Origin: Borreliella afzelii | GTDB lineage: Bacteria > Spirochaetota > Spirochaetia > Borreliales > Borreliaceae | Assembly (NCBI RefSeq): GCF_014202295.1 | Contig: NZ_JACHGM010000002.1 | Coordinates: 372,161-436,160, forward strand | DNA length: 64,000 nt | Direction: 5' to 3' | Shown: piece after piece, positions 35,395 through 47,099 of the stretch | How the letters are laid out: each line of letters starts with the position of its first letter | How positions within the stretch are numbered: the stretch's first letter is position 1 | Program-made: the position numbers and the translations under genes | The notes under the pieces: generated by a model | Databases searched by the model: none | What the model was told of the DNA's origin: nothing | Seen by the model: the letters and a program-made list of their open reading frames with translations, nothing else

Positions 35395-36030
35395 GTGGCT
35401 CCATATTTAACTTTCGAACAAAGGCTTTTGAGAAAAAAGCAAAGAAAAATTTTTTTAAAATATGTTTTAACATTTTTAATATTAAATTTTTTTTTCACAA
35501 AGTTTGTTTTGCAAATTTTTATGATAAAGGGTAATGAGATGTTACCAACAATAACAAAGAATGCTAGTTTATTTTTTGTTGCAACGCATGTAACTTCTTT
35601 TTTTATTCCTTTGAAAATGAATGATATTGTTCTTTATGAAGATTTTAGATTAAGTGATAACTTTTTATTAAAGTTAATAAAAGATTTCTTTTTTTTAAAT
35701 AAAATTTTCAAAAGAGCAAGCTACAAAGTATCAAGAATAGCAGCTGTTCATGGCGATTCTGTTTATGTTCGGGGTTTGAATGTTCTGGTAAATAAAAAGG
35801 ATACAGATTTTTTTTATTTGAATGGTAATTTAGTTAGCTATTATAAGTTGAATAATTTTTTTAATACGGATGAAGTGGTTAAGTGTTTTATTTTGAAAAA
35901 AAATGAAATTTTTTTATTAAACGATAATTTAAGTGTTTTGAATGATTCTAGAATATTTGGACCTATTAACAAAAGTGCTATTGTTTCTTTTTTGGCCTTT
36001 AAAGTGGTGGACTATAAGATTGTTAAATAA
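35395..36030 (+). CDS. signal-peptidase-I paralogue lacking Ser-Lys catalytic dyad
   Basis: The 211-residue protein has the S26 layout: basic N-terminus, transmembrane helix (about 20-42), box B, box D and box E. Box B reads KGNEMLPTI, where the canonical Ser before Met is Glu. Box D reads [13 protein letters not shown], where the canonical Lys before Arg aligns with Ser. Box E is [18 protein letters not shown]. As written it should not be an active Ser-Lys protease. It may help the adjacent LepB or bind precursors. GTG start at 35395, 1 bp after lepB. Confidence 0.82.
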   Translation: MAPYLTFEQRLLRKKQRKIFLKYVLTFLILNFFFTKFVLQIFMIKGNEMLPTITKNASLFFVATHVTSFFIPLKMNDIVLYEDFRLSDNFLLKLIKDFFFLNKIFKRASYKVSRIAAVHGDSVYVRGLNVLVNKKDTDFFYLNGNLVSYYKLNNFFNTDEVVKCFILKKNEIFLLNDNLSVLNDSRIFGPINKSAIVSFLAFKVVDYKIVK

Positions 36031-36451
36031 AATTTTTGTTGATGCTGATTCTTGTAATTTTAAGATAATAAAATTTTTACAAAAATTTATATTGCATAAT
36101 AAATCAAAACTTATTGTAGTTTCTAATAAGTTTTTGAGTTTGGAAAAAACAGAAAATGTTGCTTTAGAAGTGGTAGACAATGTTGATGCATTTATTTTAA
36201 ATTTAGCAGATAGGTACAGTCTTGTGATTACTCGAGATATTTTTTTTGCCAAACTTCTTTTAGATCTTGAGGTTAAGGTTATGAATGATGAAGGTCGAAT
36301 TTTTAATATAAATAATATAAATTATTTATATTTTAGATCTAAGATTAATTTCAATTTGAAAATTAAGATTAAAAAATATTATGATGGAGATTTTAATAAA
36401 TCTAGATATAAGAAATTTATAACGAATTTTTATTCTTTATTCTTTAGTTAA
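36020..36451 (+). CDS. YaiI/YqxD-family (DUF188) protein
   Basis: About 143 residues beginning [18 protein letters not shown], which matches the DUF188 N-terminal consensus (I-x-V-D-A-D-x-C-P), followed by [35 protein letters not shown], the PIN-like acidic core. The family is thought to be nuclease-like, but its function is unknown. Start chosen at TTG 36020, 9 nt after GGTGG, because the family begins there; the open frame reaches 35942 inside the preceding gene. Overlaps the convergent lipoprotein gene by 15 bp. Confidence 0.78.
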   Translation: MLNKIFVDADSCNFKIIKFLQKFILHNKSKLIVVSNKFLSLEKTENVALEVVDNVDAFILNLADRYSLVITRDIFFAKLLLDLEVKVMNDEGRIFNINNINYLYFRSKINFNLKIKIKKYYDGDFNKSRYKKFITNFYSLFFS

Positions 36452-37486
36452 TTTTCTGTTTTCCAATTTCCACAAACCTTTGCCTTGAGTTAATATGTAA
36501 ATTGTGTTGTTTGATACAGGAATAATATCATTAAGACCTGTTTTGCTTAGCTGGGAACCGTTATAAGCACCAGTTTCTACAGATTTTGAGGGTGCTTGTA
36601 AAGCAAAAATCCCTTCTTTATTTTTTGTAAATTCTGCAAATCCATTATTACTTCCGATTAATATCGCTCCATTAAATTCCCTTGCAAAGTAGCCACTAAA
36701 TTCGCCTACTTCGTCTTGAGTAAATATTGGTGTTGTGTAATTATTTACACTTGAATACACTTTAAATTTTGTGTCTAAATTATTATAACCACCAGTCATT
36801 ACTAAAATTTCAGAAGAACCCCTAATGTTTGTTTTAATGATAGGCATTATTTCTTTGGCTTGTTGATGGTCTATGCTTGTGTATGTATTGTTATTTGTGT
36901 TCCATATTTTAAGCGAATTTCCTGTAATTAAGTTATCCTCATTTGATATTTGATAGAATTTATCATTTTCAGTGGCTTGTGATGGGGTTTTGTCAACTCC
37001 TTCTAGATCAAAAATTCTTTCCTGATTATTTTTGTCTATAGCTAAAACATATGCTTCTTTTATGCCGCTGTTTCCCACAGATTTCAAGAATTTATATGCT
37101 TTTAGCGGTTTTTTAAATTTTGATGTCCAACTTTTTCCATTTAACTCGCAAACCTCTAGTTCTGCGTTTTTGTTTTGTGCTAAAAGATAGGTTTTCCCTG
37201 AAACATTTACAATGTCATTTATAAACTCATAAGAATTGTTCAAGTCAATTTTTTCAATCTTCCCGTTTTCTTTTTTAAATAAATGCATGGCTGCAATATA
37301 GAGAGTTTCTCCTACTAGAGAAATTCCGTTTGGACTTGAGCTTCCTAAAATATTATTTTCATGATTTATTTTCTGCAGATTTCCTAGTTGGGAAAATATG
37401 GATTCGCTTGAGCATGCTAGTAGTAAAAGTATTAATAGGTTTAAAATTAATCTGTTTTTAAAATAGTTTTCATATTTTTGTTTCAT
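36437..37486 (-). CDS. BB_0028-type lipoprotein, BamA-complex partner
   Basis: The 349-residue lipoprotein has a signal peptide with lipobox LLLAC-SS (Cys near residue 25). The mature part is a series of beta repeats ([51 protein letters not shown]) suggesting a beta-propeller, like BamB. In B. burgdorferi the orthologue BB_0028 is reported to associate with BamA and BamD-like BB_0324 in the inner leaflet of the outer membrane. It lies 7 bp after the beta-barrel candidate gene, so the two may be cotranscribed. Confidence 0.82.
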   Translation of the reverse strand: MKQKYENYFKNRLILNLLILLLLACSSESIFSQLGNLQKINHENNILGSSSPNGISLVGETLYIAAMHLFKKENGKIEKIDLNNSYEFINDIVNVSGKTYLLAQNKNAELEVCELNGKSWTSKFKKPLKAYKFLKSVGNSGIKEAYVLAIDKNNQERIFDLEGVDKTPSQATENDKFYQISNEDNLITGNSLKIWNTNNNTYTSIDHQQAKEIMPIIKTNIRGSSEILVMTGGYNNLDTKFKVYSSVNNYTTPIFTQDEVGEFSGYFAREFNGAILIGSNNGFAEFTKNKEGIFALQAPSKSVETGAYNGSQLSKTGLNDIIPVSNNTIYILTQGKGLWKLENRKLTKE

Positions 37487-37493
37487 TTTTATC

Positions 37494-38129
37494 CTACAAT
37501 TTATTTACATTTACTGTAACTGATAATGATACAATTGCAAAATGTGCCATTTTAGCAGAATTTCCAAATTCAAACATCATCCACCAGGATGTTGTTGCTC
37601 CAAAAGACCATTTATAGTTAAAGTTCCATAAAATTCCAGATCCGAAAGAGATTGTAGGGAGTGCATCAAAAGTTCTTAAATTTGTAATATTGTTATTTCT
37701 ATCTCCATATGTATTAAGAGAAAATCCTACATTTGTGAAAACTGGAATTTGAAATAATTCTCCTATATCAAATATATAGTTTATTGAAAATGTAATAGGT
37801 ACGCTATAAAAAATTTTGCCTACACTTGAATCTGGATTTAATATATTAAAAGAATGGTTGATATCAAAATTAAACATATATCTTAGTTCAAGTCCAATTG
37901 CTAAATTGTTTAAAATGTGGTACTGATATTTTATTGCCCCAATACCTCCTGGGTATAAATTAGTAGGATACGCTTTTGATAAGTCATTGTAAAAAATAGG
38001 TATTCCAACACTTAAATCTATTCCTAAAGTGGAGTTTGTATGTCTATCAATAACTGCGGCTTCAATTTTTTTTATGTTTACACCAATTAGTAAGATTGCA
38101 ATTAGTGTTATAAAAAGATACTTTTTCAT
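37494..38129 (-). CDS. small outer-membrane beta-barrel candidate
   Basis: The 211-residue precursor has a signal peptide (about 1-24, ending KKIEA) and a mature part of alternating amphipathic strands with aromatic ends (GAIKYQYHILNNLAIGLELRYMF, PITFSINYIFDIG, WSFGATTSWWMMF), ending in a strand with a valine-rich terminus (SLSVTVNVNKL). This matches an 8-strand OmpW/OmpA-type barrel. Function unknown. It is cotranscribed with the BamB-like lipoprotein. Confidence 0.75.
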   Translation of the reverse strand: MKKYLFITLIAILLIGVNIKKIEAAVIDRHTNSTLGIDLSVGIPIFYNDLSKAYPTNLYPGGIGAIKYQYHILNNLAIGLELRYMFNFDINHSFNILNPDSSVGKIFYSVPITFSINYIFDIGELFQIPVFTNVGFSLNTYGDRNNNITNLRTFDALPTISFGSGILWNFNYKWSFGATTSWWMMFEFGNSAKMAHFAIVSLSVTVNVNKL

Positions 38130-38275
38130 TATTCTCCATTCTTTTAAAATTATTACCCTTGTTTATTATAGTTGAAAATAAATTTAATTACAATTTGAAA
38201 TTTATTAGTTTAGCTTTTCTTATATTGACAATCTAAGTATAATATAATAACCTTATTGGGTTTAAGAGGCATATT

Positions 38276-39181
38276 TTGAATACTGTATTTAATGGAAAGG
38301 ATTTTGCAAATAAGTATTATTTAATGCTTAAAGAATTCTTAAAAGATCGCAACTTGAGAAATAAAATTACATTAAAAGTTGTTTTGGCAAATGATGAACC
38401 TGCAAGCAAGCTTTATGTTTCAATTAAGAATCGAGTTGCAAAAGAGATTGGCTTAAATGTTGAAGTAATTAAATTGTCTGCAAATTCTGTTCAAAGCGAT
38501 ATCTTAGAAGTAATTGATAGAGAAAATAAAAATTTAAGTACAGATGGAATTATTGTTCAATTGCCCCTTTTGAAAGGTATGGATTTAAATTCTATTTTAA
38601 ATGGTATAGTTTCTTCAAAAGATGTTGATGGTTTATCTTTTGTTAATTTAGGTAAAATGATTTTGGGCGATAAAAAAGGATTTGTTCCTTGTACGGCTCT
38701 TGCTGTATTAAAGATTTTGCGAGATGAAGGAATAAAAACATCTGGGAAAACAGTTGTTGTGGTCGGCAGAAGCCCTCTTGTAGGAAGGCCTATTTCAATA
38801 TTACTCTCATCAAAGCCCCATGATGCAACTGTTATTGCTTGTCACAGTAAAAGCATTTATTTGGATGTTTATTTAAGACAGGCAGATATTATTATTTCTG
38901 CTGTTGGTAAGCCCAAGTTAATAGATAAAAGCATGTTGTGCGGAAAGCCCTATGTGATTGATATTGGTATTTCTGAAATTGAGACTGATGCCGGAAAAAT
39001 TCTCTCAGGTGATACAGATTTTGACAATATTAAAGATTGTGTTAAATTTATTACCCCTGTTAAGGGAGGAATAGGACCTGTTACGGTTCTTATGTTAATG
39101 TTTAATACAATTAAAGCTCATTTGATTAATAATAATATGTTTGACGTTTTAGATCGGTTGGAAAAATTGGTGGAGGTATAA
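38276..39181 (+). CDS. folD: methylene-THF dehydrogenase/cyclohydrolase
   Basis: The 301-residue enzyme interconverts methylene- and formyl-tetrahydrofolate, feeding Fmt. Seen: ASKLYVSIKNRVAKE with the catalytic Lys, DGIIVQLPLL, KDVDGL, VVVVGRSPLVGRPI (nucleotide site) and KGGIGPVTVLML (consensus PGGVGPMT, Pro to Lys). TTG start at 38276, 7 nt after AAGAGG. A TTGACA at 38225-38230 and TATAAT at 38243-38248 lie upstream, but their spacing (12 bp) is poor. yebC starts the base after its stop. Confidence 0.95.
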   Translation: MNTVFNGKDFANKYYLMLKEFLKDRNLRNKITLKVVLANDEPASKLYVSIKNRVAKEIGLNVEVIKLSANSVQSDILEVIDRENKNLSTDGIIVQLPLLKGMDLNSILNGIVSSKDVDGLSFVNLGKMILGDKKGFVPCTALAVLKILRDEGIKTSGKTVVVVGRSPLVGRPISILLSSKPHDATVIACHSKSIYLDVYLRQADIIISAVGKPKLIDKSMLCGKPYVIDIGISEIETDAGKILSGDTDFDNIKDCVKFITPVKGGIGPVTVLMLMFNTIKAHLINNNMFDVLDRLEKLVEV

Positions 39182-39913
39182 ATGTCTGGTCACAGCAAAT
39201 GGTCAACAATAAAGAGAAAAAAAGGCGCTCTTGATGCAAAGCGTAATAAAATTTTTACAAAGCTAATAAGAGAAATAACTATTGCAGCTAAAATAGGGGG
39301 AGGGGATATTGAGTCTAATCCGAGACTAAGAGTTGCTGTTAGTAAGGCCAAGGTTGCCAATATGCCAAAGGATAATATTGAAAAGGCAATAAAAAAGGGT
39401 ATTGGTGGCAATGAAGGGGTTGAATATTTTGAAATCACCTATGAGGCTTATGCTCCTTATGGAGTGGCTCTAATGATTAAATGCTTGACAGACAATAAAA
39501 ACAGAACCTCTAGTGATGTAAAAAGCGTTCTTGCAAAAGGTGGAGGATCTCTTGGCACTCCAGGTTCAGTATCATATATGTTTTATAGAAAGGGACTTGT
39601 TGTTTACAATTTAGAAAAATATCTTGAGGATGAAATAATGGAATTTGCATTAGAATTTGGTGCTGAGGATATTTTAGTTTCAAACAATGAAGCAGAAGTT
39701 ATAACAAATCCCGATGATTTTGATAAAGTCTTATCTTTGTTAAGAACCAAATTTAAAGAAGAGATGGCAGAAATAGCTTTAATTCCTGAAAATAAAATTT
39801 CTCTAAACAAAGAGCAAGCAGAAAAAATAATTCTTCTTATTGAAAAGCTTGAAGATTTTGATGATGTTCAGGAAGTAATTCATAATTTGGAGATCCCAGA
39901 AGAATTAAGCTAG
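39182..39913 (+). CDS. yebC: YebC/PmpR-family protein
   Basis: The 243-residue protein starts MSGHSKWSTIKRKKGALDAKR, the unmistakable family N-terminus, followed by ANMPKDNIEKAIKKG and CLTDNKNRTSSDVKSVL. YebC proteins act as transcription regulators and, in some bacteria, ease ribosome stalling at polyproline; which applies here is not known. ATG directly after the folD stop, with GGAGG inside the folD end as ribosome site. Confidence 0.96.
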   Translation: MSGHSKWSTIKRKKGALDAKRNKIFTKLIREITIAAKIGGGDIESNPRLRVAVSKAKVANMPKDNIEKAIKKGIGGNEGVEYFEITYEAYAPYGVALMIKCLTDNKNRTSSDVKSVLAKGGGSLGTPGSVSYMFYRKGLVVYNLEKYLEDEIMEFALEFGAEDILVSNNEAEVITNPDDFDKVLSLLRTKFKEEMAEIALIPENKISLNKEQAEKIILLIEKLEDFDDVQEVIHNLEIPEELS

Positions 39914-39927
39914 TTTTCTATTTTTAT

Positions 39928-41067
39928 TTAAATCTTTTCGTAGTAGACTCTGTAGATTTTATTTCCAAAATCATCTGAAAAAAGAATTGAACCGTCATAA
40001 TATGTGATTATATCAACAGGGCGTCCAAATTTAGAGTTATCGGGCTTTAAAAATCCATATAAAAAATCCTTGTAATTTTTTGCTATTCTGGTTTTAGGAT
40101 CAATGTCTAGTGTGGTTATTTTGTATCCAACAGGAGAGGATCTGTTCCATGAACCATGTTCTGCTATGAATAATTTATTTATATATTCTTTTGGAAAGTT
40201 ATTTCCTTTGTAAAAGTGTATTCCAAGTGGAGCTACATGTGCAGGAAGTTCATAAATAGATGGACTAAATTTAGTGTTTTTGGGTGCTTTGTTATAAAAA
40301 TTGTGATTTTTTTGGTTTTTCCCAAACACATAGGGGAATCCAAAATGTTCTTTATCTTTTATTATTAGGTTTATTTCATCTGGAGGAATGTTGTCTCCTA
40401 ATCCGTCTTGGCCATTGTCGCTAAAATATATTTCATTGCTAATTGGATGAAAATCAAACCCAACTGAGTTTCTTACTCCAAAAGCTATTATGTCTTCTTT
40501 TTTTGTTTTTAAATCGATGCTGAGAAGTATTGCTTCTTTTTGTGGGGGAATTTTAGCATTATGTTGGGATCCTATGTTTACTATTAATTTGTTATTTATA
40601 GGATCCACTTTAATATAGCGCCCAGAGTGCATTTGGGAAGTGTTTTTTGGCAAAGGTGAAAAAACTTGCATTTCCCATGTATAGTCTTTGCTTGATCTTA
40701 TGCTTTTATTAATTTCTTCTTTTACATTTTTAACTACATATATTTTATCGACAGAAGATATATATAATTTATTGTCCCAATAAGCAATACCAATAGGGGT
40801 TTTTAAGGTTTTTGCTATTGTATAAATTTTTTTGTCTTTTGTTGCAAAATATGCAAAGTTACTCTTAGATCCTATGAATATGTTTCCATCTTGATCGCTT
40901 GTAATTCCTCTTGGTTTTTCAATTTTATTGTTTAAAAAAATTTCGACTTTAAATCCATTTGGAACTTTTAGTGAGTTTGTTGTTTCTTCTGCTGCTATAG
41001 TTATAGATGAGATTAAAAAAATAGTTGTAATTAATTGAAAATAGCTATTTAAAAATTGATTTTTCAT
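39928..41067 (-). CDS. exported PQQ-type glucose/sorbosone dehydrogenase-like beta-propeller
   Basis: The 379-residue precursor has a signal peptide (about 1-25) and a six-bladed propeller of the GSDH family: PNGFKVEIFL, KPRGITSDQDGNIFIGS, FGVRNSVGFDFHP, YFSDNGQDGLGDNIPPDEIN (fragments as landmarks), and EHGSWNRSSPVGYK, a clear family signature. Related enzymes oxidise aldoses with PQQ in the periplasm. Borrelia is not known to make PQQ and has no electron-transport chain to receive the electrons, so the true role is unclear. Confidence 0.82.
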   Translation of the reverse strand: MKNQFLNSYFQLITTIFLISSITIAAEETTNSLKVPNGFKVEIFLNNKIEKPRGITSDQDGNIFIGSKSNFAYFATKDKKIYTIAKTLKTPIGIAYWDNKLYISSVDKIYVVKNVKEEINKSIRSSKDYTWEMQVFSPLPKNTSQMHSGRYIKVDPINNKLIVNIGSQHNAKIPPQKEAILLSIDLKTKKEDIIAFGVRNSVGFDFHPISNEIYFSDNGQDGLGDNIPPDEINLIIKDKEHFGFPYVFGKNQKNHNFYNKAPKNTKFSPSIYELPAHVAPLGIHFYKGNNFPKEYINKLFIAEHGSWNRSSPVGYKITTLDIDPKTRIAKNYKDFLYGFLKPDNSKFGRPVDIITYYDGSILFSDDFGNKIYRVYYEKI

Positions 41068-41098
41068 TTAATGTCCTTTTTCTATTTAAGGCTTTTGC

Positions 41099-41128
41099 TT
41101 TAAATTGGATGTTTCTGTGTAATATAAT
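41099..41128 (+). promoter_or_regulatory. ruvA promoter, leaderless layout
   Basis: TTTAAA (41099-41104), an 18-bp spacer and TATAAT (41123-41128). The start would fall at about 41135, 2 nt before the ruvA ATG, and no ribosome site exists between them. Confidence 0.55.
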
Positions 41129-41136
41129 TTAATTAT

Positions 41137-41727
41137 ATGATAAATAAGATTTATGGTAAAGTTATAGAAAAAAAAGAATCTAGTTTGGTTTTAATGACGG
41201 CTGTTTTTGAATTTGAGCTTTTAGTTAGTGCATTTTGCCTTGCTAATTTTAAGTTGTTAGACAAAGTTGAACTGTTTACCTATCTTTATACGAAAGAAAA
41301 TGAATTAAAACTTTTTGGATTTTTGAATTCAGATGAAAGAGAGACTTTTAAAAGTCTTATTGGAGTAAGTGGAATAGGCCCAAGGGCTGCTTTAAGAGTG
41401 CTTTCTAATATAAGGTATAATGAGTTTAAGGACGCTATTGATAGAGAAGATATTGAGCTTATTGCTAAAATCAAAGGTATTGGCAAAAAAATGGCTGGTA
41501 AAATGTTTTTACATCTTCAGGGTAAGCTTTTGATTAATAATGAGCTTGAATCTAGTCTTTTTAGATTTAAAGAATTAGAAGAATCGATTGTTAGTATGGG
41601 ATTTGACAGAAAAATTGTTAATAGTAAGCTTAAGGAGGCTTTCAATCTGGTTGAATTTTCAAATTTAAAAGACTCTGAAAAGGAACAGTTTTTATTTAAG
41701 GAGGTTTTAAAAAGAATGTCAAATTAA
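41137..41727 (+). CDS. ruvA: Holliday junction helicase subunit RuvA
   Basis: The 196-residue protein has the OB-fold N-terminus (MINKIYGKVIEKKESSLVLMT), the helix-hairpin-helix pair GVSGIGPRAALRVL and KIKGIGKKMAGKM (DNA backbone binding) and the C-terminal RuvB-contact domain (ESIVSMGFDRKIV). It holds Holliday junctions for branch migration. ruvB follows after 59 bp. Confidence 0.96.
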   Translation: MINKIYGKVIEKKESSLVLMTAVFEFELLVSAFCLANFKLLDKVELFTYLYTKENELKLFGFLNSDERETFKSLIGVSGIGPRAALRVLSNIRYNEFKDAIDREDIELIAKIKGIGKKMAGKMFLHLQGKLLINNELESSLFRFKELEESIVSMGFDRKIVNSKLKEAFNLVEFSNLKDSEKEQFLFKEVLKRMSN

Positions 41728-41786
41728 TTGTTAGTTTTTGATAGTTATAAAAGTTATAAAATTAAAATAGTCTTTAGGGAGCATTT

Positions 41787-42830
41787 ATGAAAGATGAAAA
41801 TAGTATAAACTTTTTAAGTTCTAATGAAAATTATTTATATGATAAGAGTGAAAATGAGCTTAGGCCTAAAGTTTTTGAAGATTTTAAAGGTCAGGCTAAT
41901 GTTAAAGAAACCCTTAGTATTTTTATAAGAGCTTCTAAAGAGAGGGATGAAGCTTTAGATCATGTTTTTTTAAGTGGTCCACCAGGACTTGGAAAAACTA
42001 CTCTTGCAAGTATTATTGCTTTTGAGATGAATGCTTCGATTAAGATTACCTCAGCTCCGGCTTTTGACAAACCGAAAGATATTATTGGAATTTTAACAGG
42101 TCTTGATGAGAAGAGTGTTTTGTTTATTGATGAAATACATAGACTTAGACCAATAATAGAAGAAATGCTTTGTATTGCCATGGAGGATTATGAGCTAGAT
42201 TGGGTAATCGGGCAAGGAGCTAATGCAAGAACTGTTCGAATGCCACTTCCAAAATTCACATTGATTGGAGCTACTACTAAACCAGGAAAAGTAACATCTC
42301 CACTTTATGCGAGATTTGGAATTACTGCAAGATTTGAACTTTACAGCGAAATAGAGCTTGTTGAGATAATAAAGAGAAATTCTATTATTTTAAATATTGA
42401 AATAGAAGAGGATGCTGCTTTTCTTCTTGCAAGAAGTTCAAGAGGAACTCCTCGTATAGCAAATAGATTGCTAAGACGAATAAGGGATATTGCTCAGGTA
42501 ACTGGAAGTTTGGTTGTTACAAGTGACATTGTTGCAATTGGGCTTGAGATGCTTAGAATTGATGGAGAAGGTCTAGATGAACAAGATAGAAATATTTTAA
42601 GAAGTTTAATATTGAAATTTAATGGAGGGCCTGTAGGTGTTGATACCTTGGCTATTTCTGTGGGAGAAACAGCAGATTCTCTTGAAGACTTTTATGAACC
42701 TTATTTAATTATGAAAGGATTTATTAGCAGAACTCACAGAGGTCGTAAAGCTACTGAGTTTGCGTATCTTCACTTAAACTTAGAGATGAAAGAGGACAAT
42801 CTTAATGAAAACCAAAGAGTTTCATTTTAA
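41787..42830 (+). CDS. ruvB: Holliday junction helicase motor RuvB
   Basis: The 347-residue AAA+ protein has [11 protein letters not shown], Walker [12 protein letters not shown], Walker [10 protein letters not shown], sensor 1 IGATTKPG, the Arg-finger region PLYARFGI and the C-terminal winged helix ending [20 protein letters not shown] at 41787 follows AGGGAG. It overlaps queA by 26 bp, a frequent ruvAB-queA arrangement in bacteria. Confidence 0.97.
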   Translation: MKDENSINFLSSNENYLYDKSENELRPKVFEDFKGQANVKETLSIFIRASKERDEALDHVFLSGPPGLGKTTLASIIAFEMNASIKITSAPAFDKPKDIIGILTGLDEKSVLFIDEIHRLRPIIEEMLCIAMEDYELDWVIGQGANARTVRMPLPKFTLIGATTKPGKVTSPLYARFGITARFELYSEIELVEIIKRNSIILNIEIEEDAAFLLARSSRGTPRIANRLLRRIRDIAQVTGSLVVTSDIVAIGLEMLRIDGEGLDEQDRNILRSLILKFNGGPVGVDTLAISVGETADSLEDFYEPYLIMKGFISRTHRGRKATEFAYLHLNLEMKEDNLNENQRVSF

Positions 42831-43845
42831 TTTACCCTATTCTTTAATAGCTCAATATCCAAGTGAAAAAAGAGGATCTTCAAGGCTAATGGTGCTAGAT
42901 CCTAAATTGCAGAAAATTTATCATGAAAATTCTGTAAACAATATTTTAAAATATATAAATAGCGATACTTTTATTGTTTTTAACAACTCAAAAGTTAGAA
43001 AATCAAGAATGTATGCAGAATCAGAGATGGGTAGTAATGTTGAATTTTTAATTTTAGATAGAATTGGCACTGATTTGTTTACTGCATTGATTTCTAAGTC
43101 TAAAAAGCAAATTGTTGGCAATGTTTACAAATTTCCTGAAGGATTAATGGGTAAAATTTTGTCAAAAAATAGTAGTGAGATTGTTTTAAAATTTAATGAT
43201 GATGTTAGGGAAGATTATTTTGAAAAACATGGTTTTGTTCCCATACCTCCTTACATTAAAAGAGATTATGACAAAATAGATGAAGATCGATATCAAACTA
43301 TTTATTCTAAATATGTTGGGTCTGCAGCTTCTGCAACCGCAGGATTGCATTTTAGTAGGGATTTATTTTCTGCTTTTGAAAAGAACAATATTGAATATGA
43401 TTTTATTACTCTTCATGTGGGTCTTGGCACTTTTCTTCCTGTAAGATCAAAAAAGGTTGAAGAACATAATATGCATTTTGAAACTTTTTTAATAAAAGAT
43501 TGTGTGGCTAATAGATTGGAGAATGCGAAATTTCTTGGTAAAAAAGTTTTATCAATCGGTACTACAACGCTTAGGGCCCTGGAGTCATCTTATGATAATA
43601 AACTTAAGAAGTTTAAAACAGGCCAGCAAAGTACAAATCTTTTTATTTATCCGGGTAAAAACTATTGTTTTAAGTTTGTCGACATGCTTTTTACAAATTT
43701 TCACACACCACAATCTACTCTTTTGATGTTAGTCTCTGCGTTTGCAGGCAAAGATTTTGTGTTTAGCTCTTATGAAGAAGGAATAAATAAAGGTTATAAA
43801 TTTTTTTCTTATGGTGATGCTATGTTAGTTTTAAATCATATATAG
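42805..43845 (+). CDS. queA: S-adenosylmethionine:tRNA ribosyltransferase-isomerase
   Basis: The 346-residue enzyme turns preQ1-tRNA into epoxyqueuosine-tRNA. Seen: [19 protein letters not shown] at the start, [43 protein letters not shown] [14 protein letters not shown] and [19 protein letters not shown]. It starts inside ruvB. Together with the VUT/YhhQ transporter (16079) it indicates that the organism modifies tRNA with a salvaged deazaguanine. Confidence 0.96.
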   Translation: MKTKEFHFNLPYSLIAQYPSEKRGSSRLMVLDPKLQKIYHENSVNNILKYINSDTFIVFNNSKVRKSRMYAESEMGSNVEFLILDRIGTDLFTALISKSKKQIVGNVYKFPEGLMGKILSKNSSEIVLKFNDDVREDYFEKHGFVPIPPYIKRDYDKIDEDRYQTIYSKYVGSAASATAGLHFSRDLFSAFEKNNIEYDFITLHVGLGTFLPVRSKKVEEHNMHFETFLIKDCVANRLENAKFLGKKVLSIGTTTLRALESSYDNKLKKFKTGQQSTNLFIYPGKNYCFKFVDMLFTNFHTPQSTLLMLVSAFAGKDFVFSSYEEGINKGYKFFSYGDAMLVLNHI

Positions 43846-43906
43846 ATATTAGTTGTGAATTATTTTAATATTTAAGTTATGATAGAGGTTTAATTTAATT
43901 AATTAA

Positions 43907-45592
<1,686 letters not shown>

Positions 45593-45599
45593 AAAATTT

Positions 45600-46112
45600 A
45601 TGCTTATTAAAAGCTTGTTGTTGCTTTTTAGTGTTTTGAATGTTTATTCAAATTCATTTGATCATTTCAAGCTAAATTTTAATTATTTAAAGTTAAGTAT
45701 TGCCCAAAGTTTGCCATTGCAAGAAAAATTAACTTCCAGTGGCAATTTTATTTCTCATGAAAAAAATAATATATCTGTTGTTGATAAGGACGATTCTTTT
45801 CTTTATAAAAATATTCAAGAGAATAAAGCTTTAAATCTTGAGAATGATATTGAGTCAAAGTCAGTAAAAGATTTGTATAGGTTTTCAGCTATTAGTATTG
45901 GATCTTTTCCAATAGCTTTATTTTTGAGCTTGTTTTTTTTTGATGTAGGATACTATTTTTATAGCGGAATGAATGCAAATTACGTTCCATATCCCTTTTC
46001 AAATGGGCCTAGTTTTTCAAAAGATGAAATTTATAAAAAATTTATTATTTCAGCTTCCATTGGGGCTATGATTGCATTAACTATTGCTTTGATTGATTAT
46101 TTACTTCAGTGA
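45600..46112 (+). CDS. small exported or membrane protein, unknown function
   Basis: The 170-residue protein has a signal peptide (about 1-17), a polar region (about 20-90) and two C-terminal transmembrane helices (about 98-120 and 145-168), the pattern of many Borrelia envelope proteins. No family recognised. It starts 7 bp after pfp and ends 6 bp before the pseudouridine synthase gene, so it is probably read from the pfp transcript. Confidence 0.7.
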   Translation: MLIKSLLLLFSVLNVYSNSFDHFKLNFNYLKLSIAQSLPLQEKLTSSGNFISHEKNNISVVDKDDSFLYKNIQENKALNLENDIESKSVKDLYRFSAISIGSFPIALFLSLFFFDVGYYFYSGMNANYVPYPFSNGPSFSKDEIYKKFIISASIGAMIALTIALIDYLLQ

Positions 46113-46118
46113 AGTGAT

Positions 46119-47099
46119 ATGATAAGACTTAAGAAAGAATTTACTGTTAAAGAAAATGCTTTAAGATTGGATCTTTACTTATCAAATAATTTGGAATTTT
46201 TTACTAGAAGTCAGATTAAAAAAAGAAATGTAGAAGCGTTCAAAAAGAGTAATGGAGAATTTTTTAAGATAAAATTATCTAAGCCTGTTTTTAAGGATGA
46301 TGAAATGCTTATTGAATTTGACGAAGAGAGTAGTCAAATTGATTATCTTAGGCCTAATAATATTTCTATTGATATAATTTATGAAGATTCTAATATTATT
46401 GTTCTGAATAAACCACAAGGAATTTTAAGTCATCCTGGAATATCGCATTGGGATAATACTGTTGTAAATTTTCTTTTATACCATATAAAAGGATTAAAAA
46501 TTAATTTTAATGAAGAAAAAATTAGACCCGGAATTGTTCATAGATTAGACAAAGATACCTCTGGGATTTTAATTTGTGCAAAAAACATTAGCACTGTGAG
46601 GTTTTTGGCCCAGCAGTTTAAAGATAGAAGGACAAATAAAGTCTACATTGCAATTGTTAAGGGCAATTTTAATAGTTTTTTTGGAAGTATTGAATCTTTT
46701 ATAGATAGAGATAAATATAATAGAAAAAAATTTAGTGTTTCTAAAGATAGAGGTAAAAAAGCGTTAACAGAATATAAATTGTTGCTCAATTTTGGAGGAT
46801 ATTCTCTTTTAGCTTTAAAGCCTAAAACTGGTCGTACGCATCAATTGAGAGTTCATATGAAATATCTTAATTTTCCAATATTGGGAGATGAGGTGTATGG
46901 CAGAGTAGATGGCAGTTTTAAAAAAATAACTTTAATGCTTCATTCTTATAAGCTTGAAATTGATGTTGGAAAAAATTCTTTTAAGAAATTCATTTCTGAA
47001 TTTCCCAAAAGATTTGTTATTTTTTTGTCAAATTTTTATAAGAGCGATGAATTGAATTTGATTATTGATAATTTGGTTCTCTTCTTAAAAGATTTTTAA
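46119..47099 (+). CDS. RluA/RluD-family rRNA pseudouridine synthase
   Basis: The 326-residue enzyme has an N-terminal S4 RNA-binding domain (about 10-70) and a catalytic domain with PGIVHRLDKDTSGIL (catalytic Asp), the ALTEYKLL strand and LKPKTGRTHQLRVHMKY. It isomerises uridines in 23S rRNA; the exact sites are unknown. Its stop overlaps the stop of the convergent YitT gene in a shared TTAA. Confidence 0.93.
   Translation: MIRLKKEFTVKENALRLDLYLSNNLEFFTRSQIKKRNVEAFKKSNGEFFKIKLSKPVFKDDEMLIEFDEESSQIDYLRPNNISIDIIYEDSNIIVLNKPQGILSHPGISHWDNTVVNFLLYHIKGLKINFNEEKIRPGIVHRLDKDTSGILICAKNISTVRFLAQQFKDRRTNKVYIAIVKGNFNSFFGSIESFIDRDKYNRKKFSVSKDRGKKALTEYKLLLNFGGYSLLALKPKTGRTHQLRVHMKYLNFPILGDEVYGRVDGSFKKITLMLHSYKLEIDVGKNSFKKFISEFPKRFVIFLSNFYKSDELNLIIDNLVLFLKDF

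Noticed and set aside
35942..36019. A 26-residue hydrophobic N-terminal extension of the DUF188 protein
   Set aside because: It lies inside the signal-peptidase-like gene in another frame; family members begin at the IFVDADSC strand.
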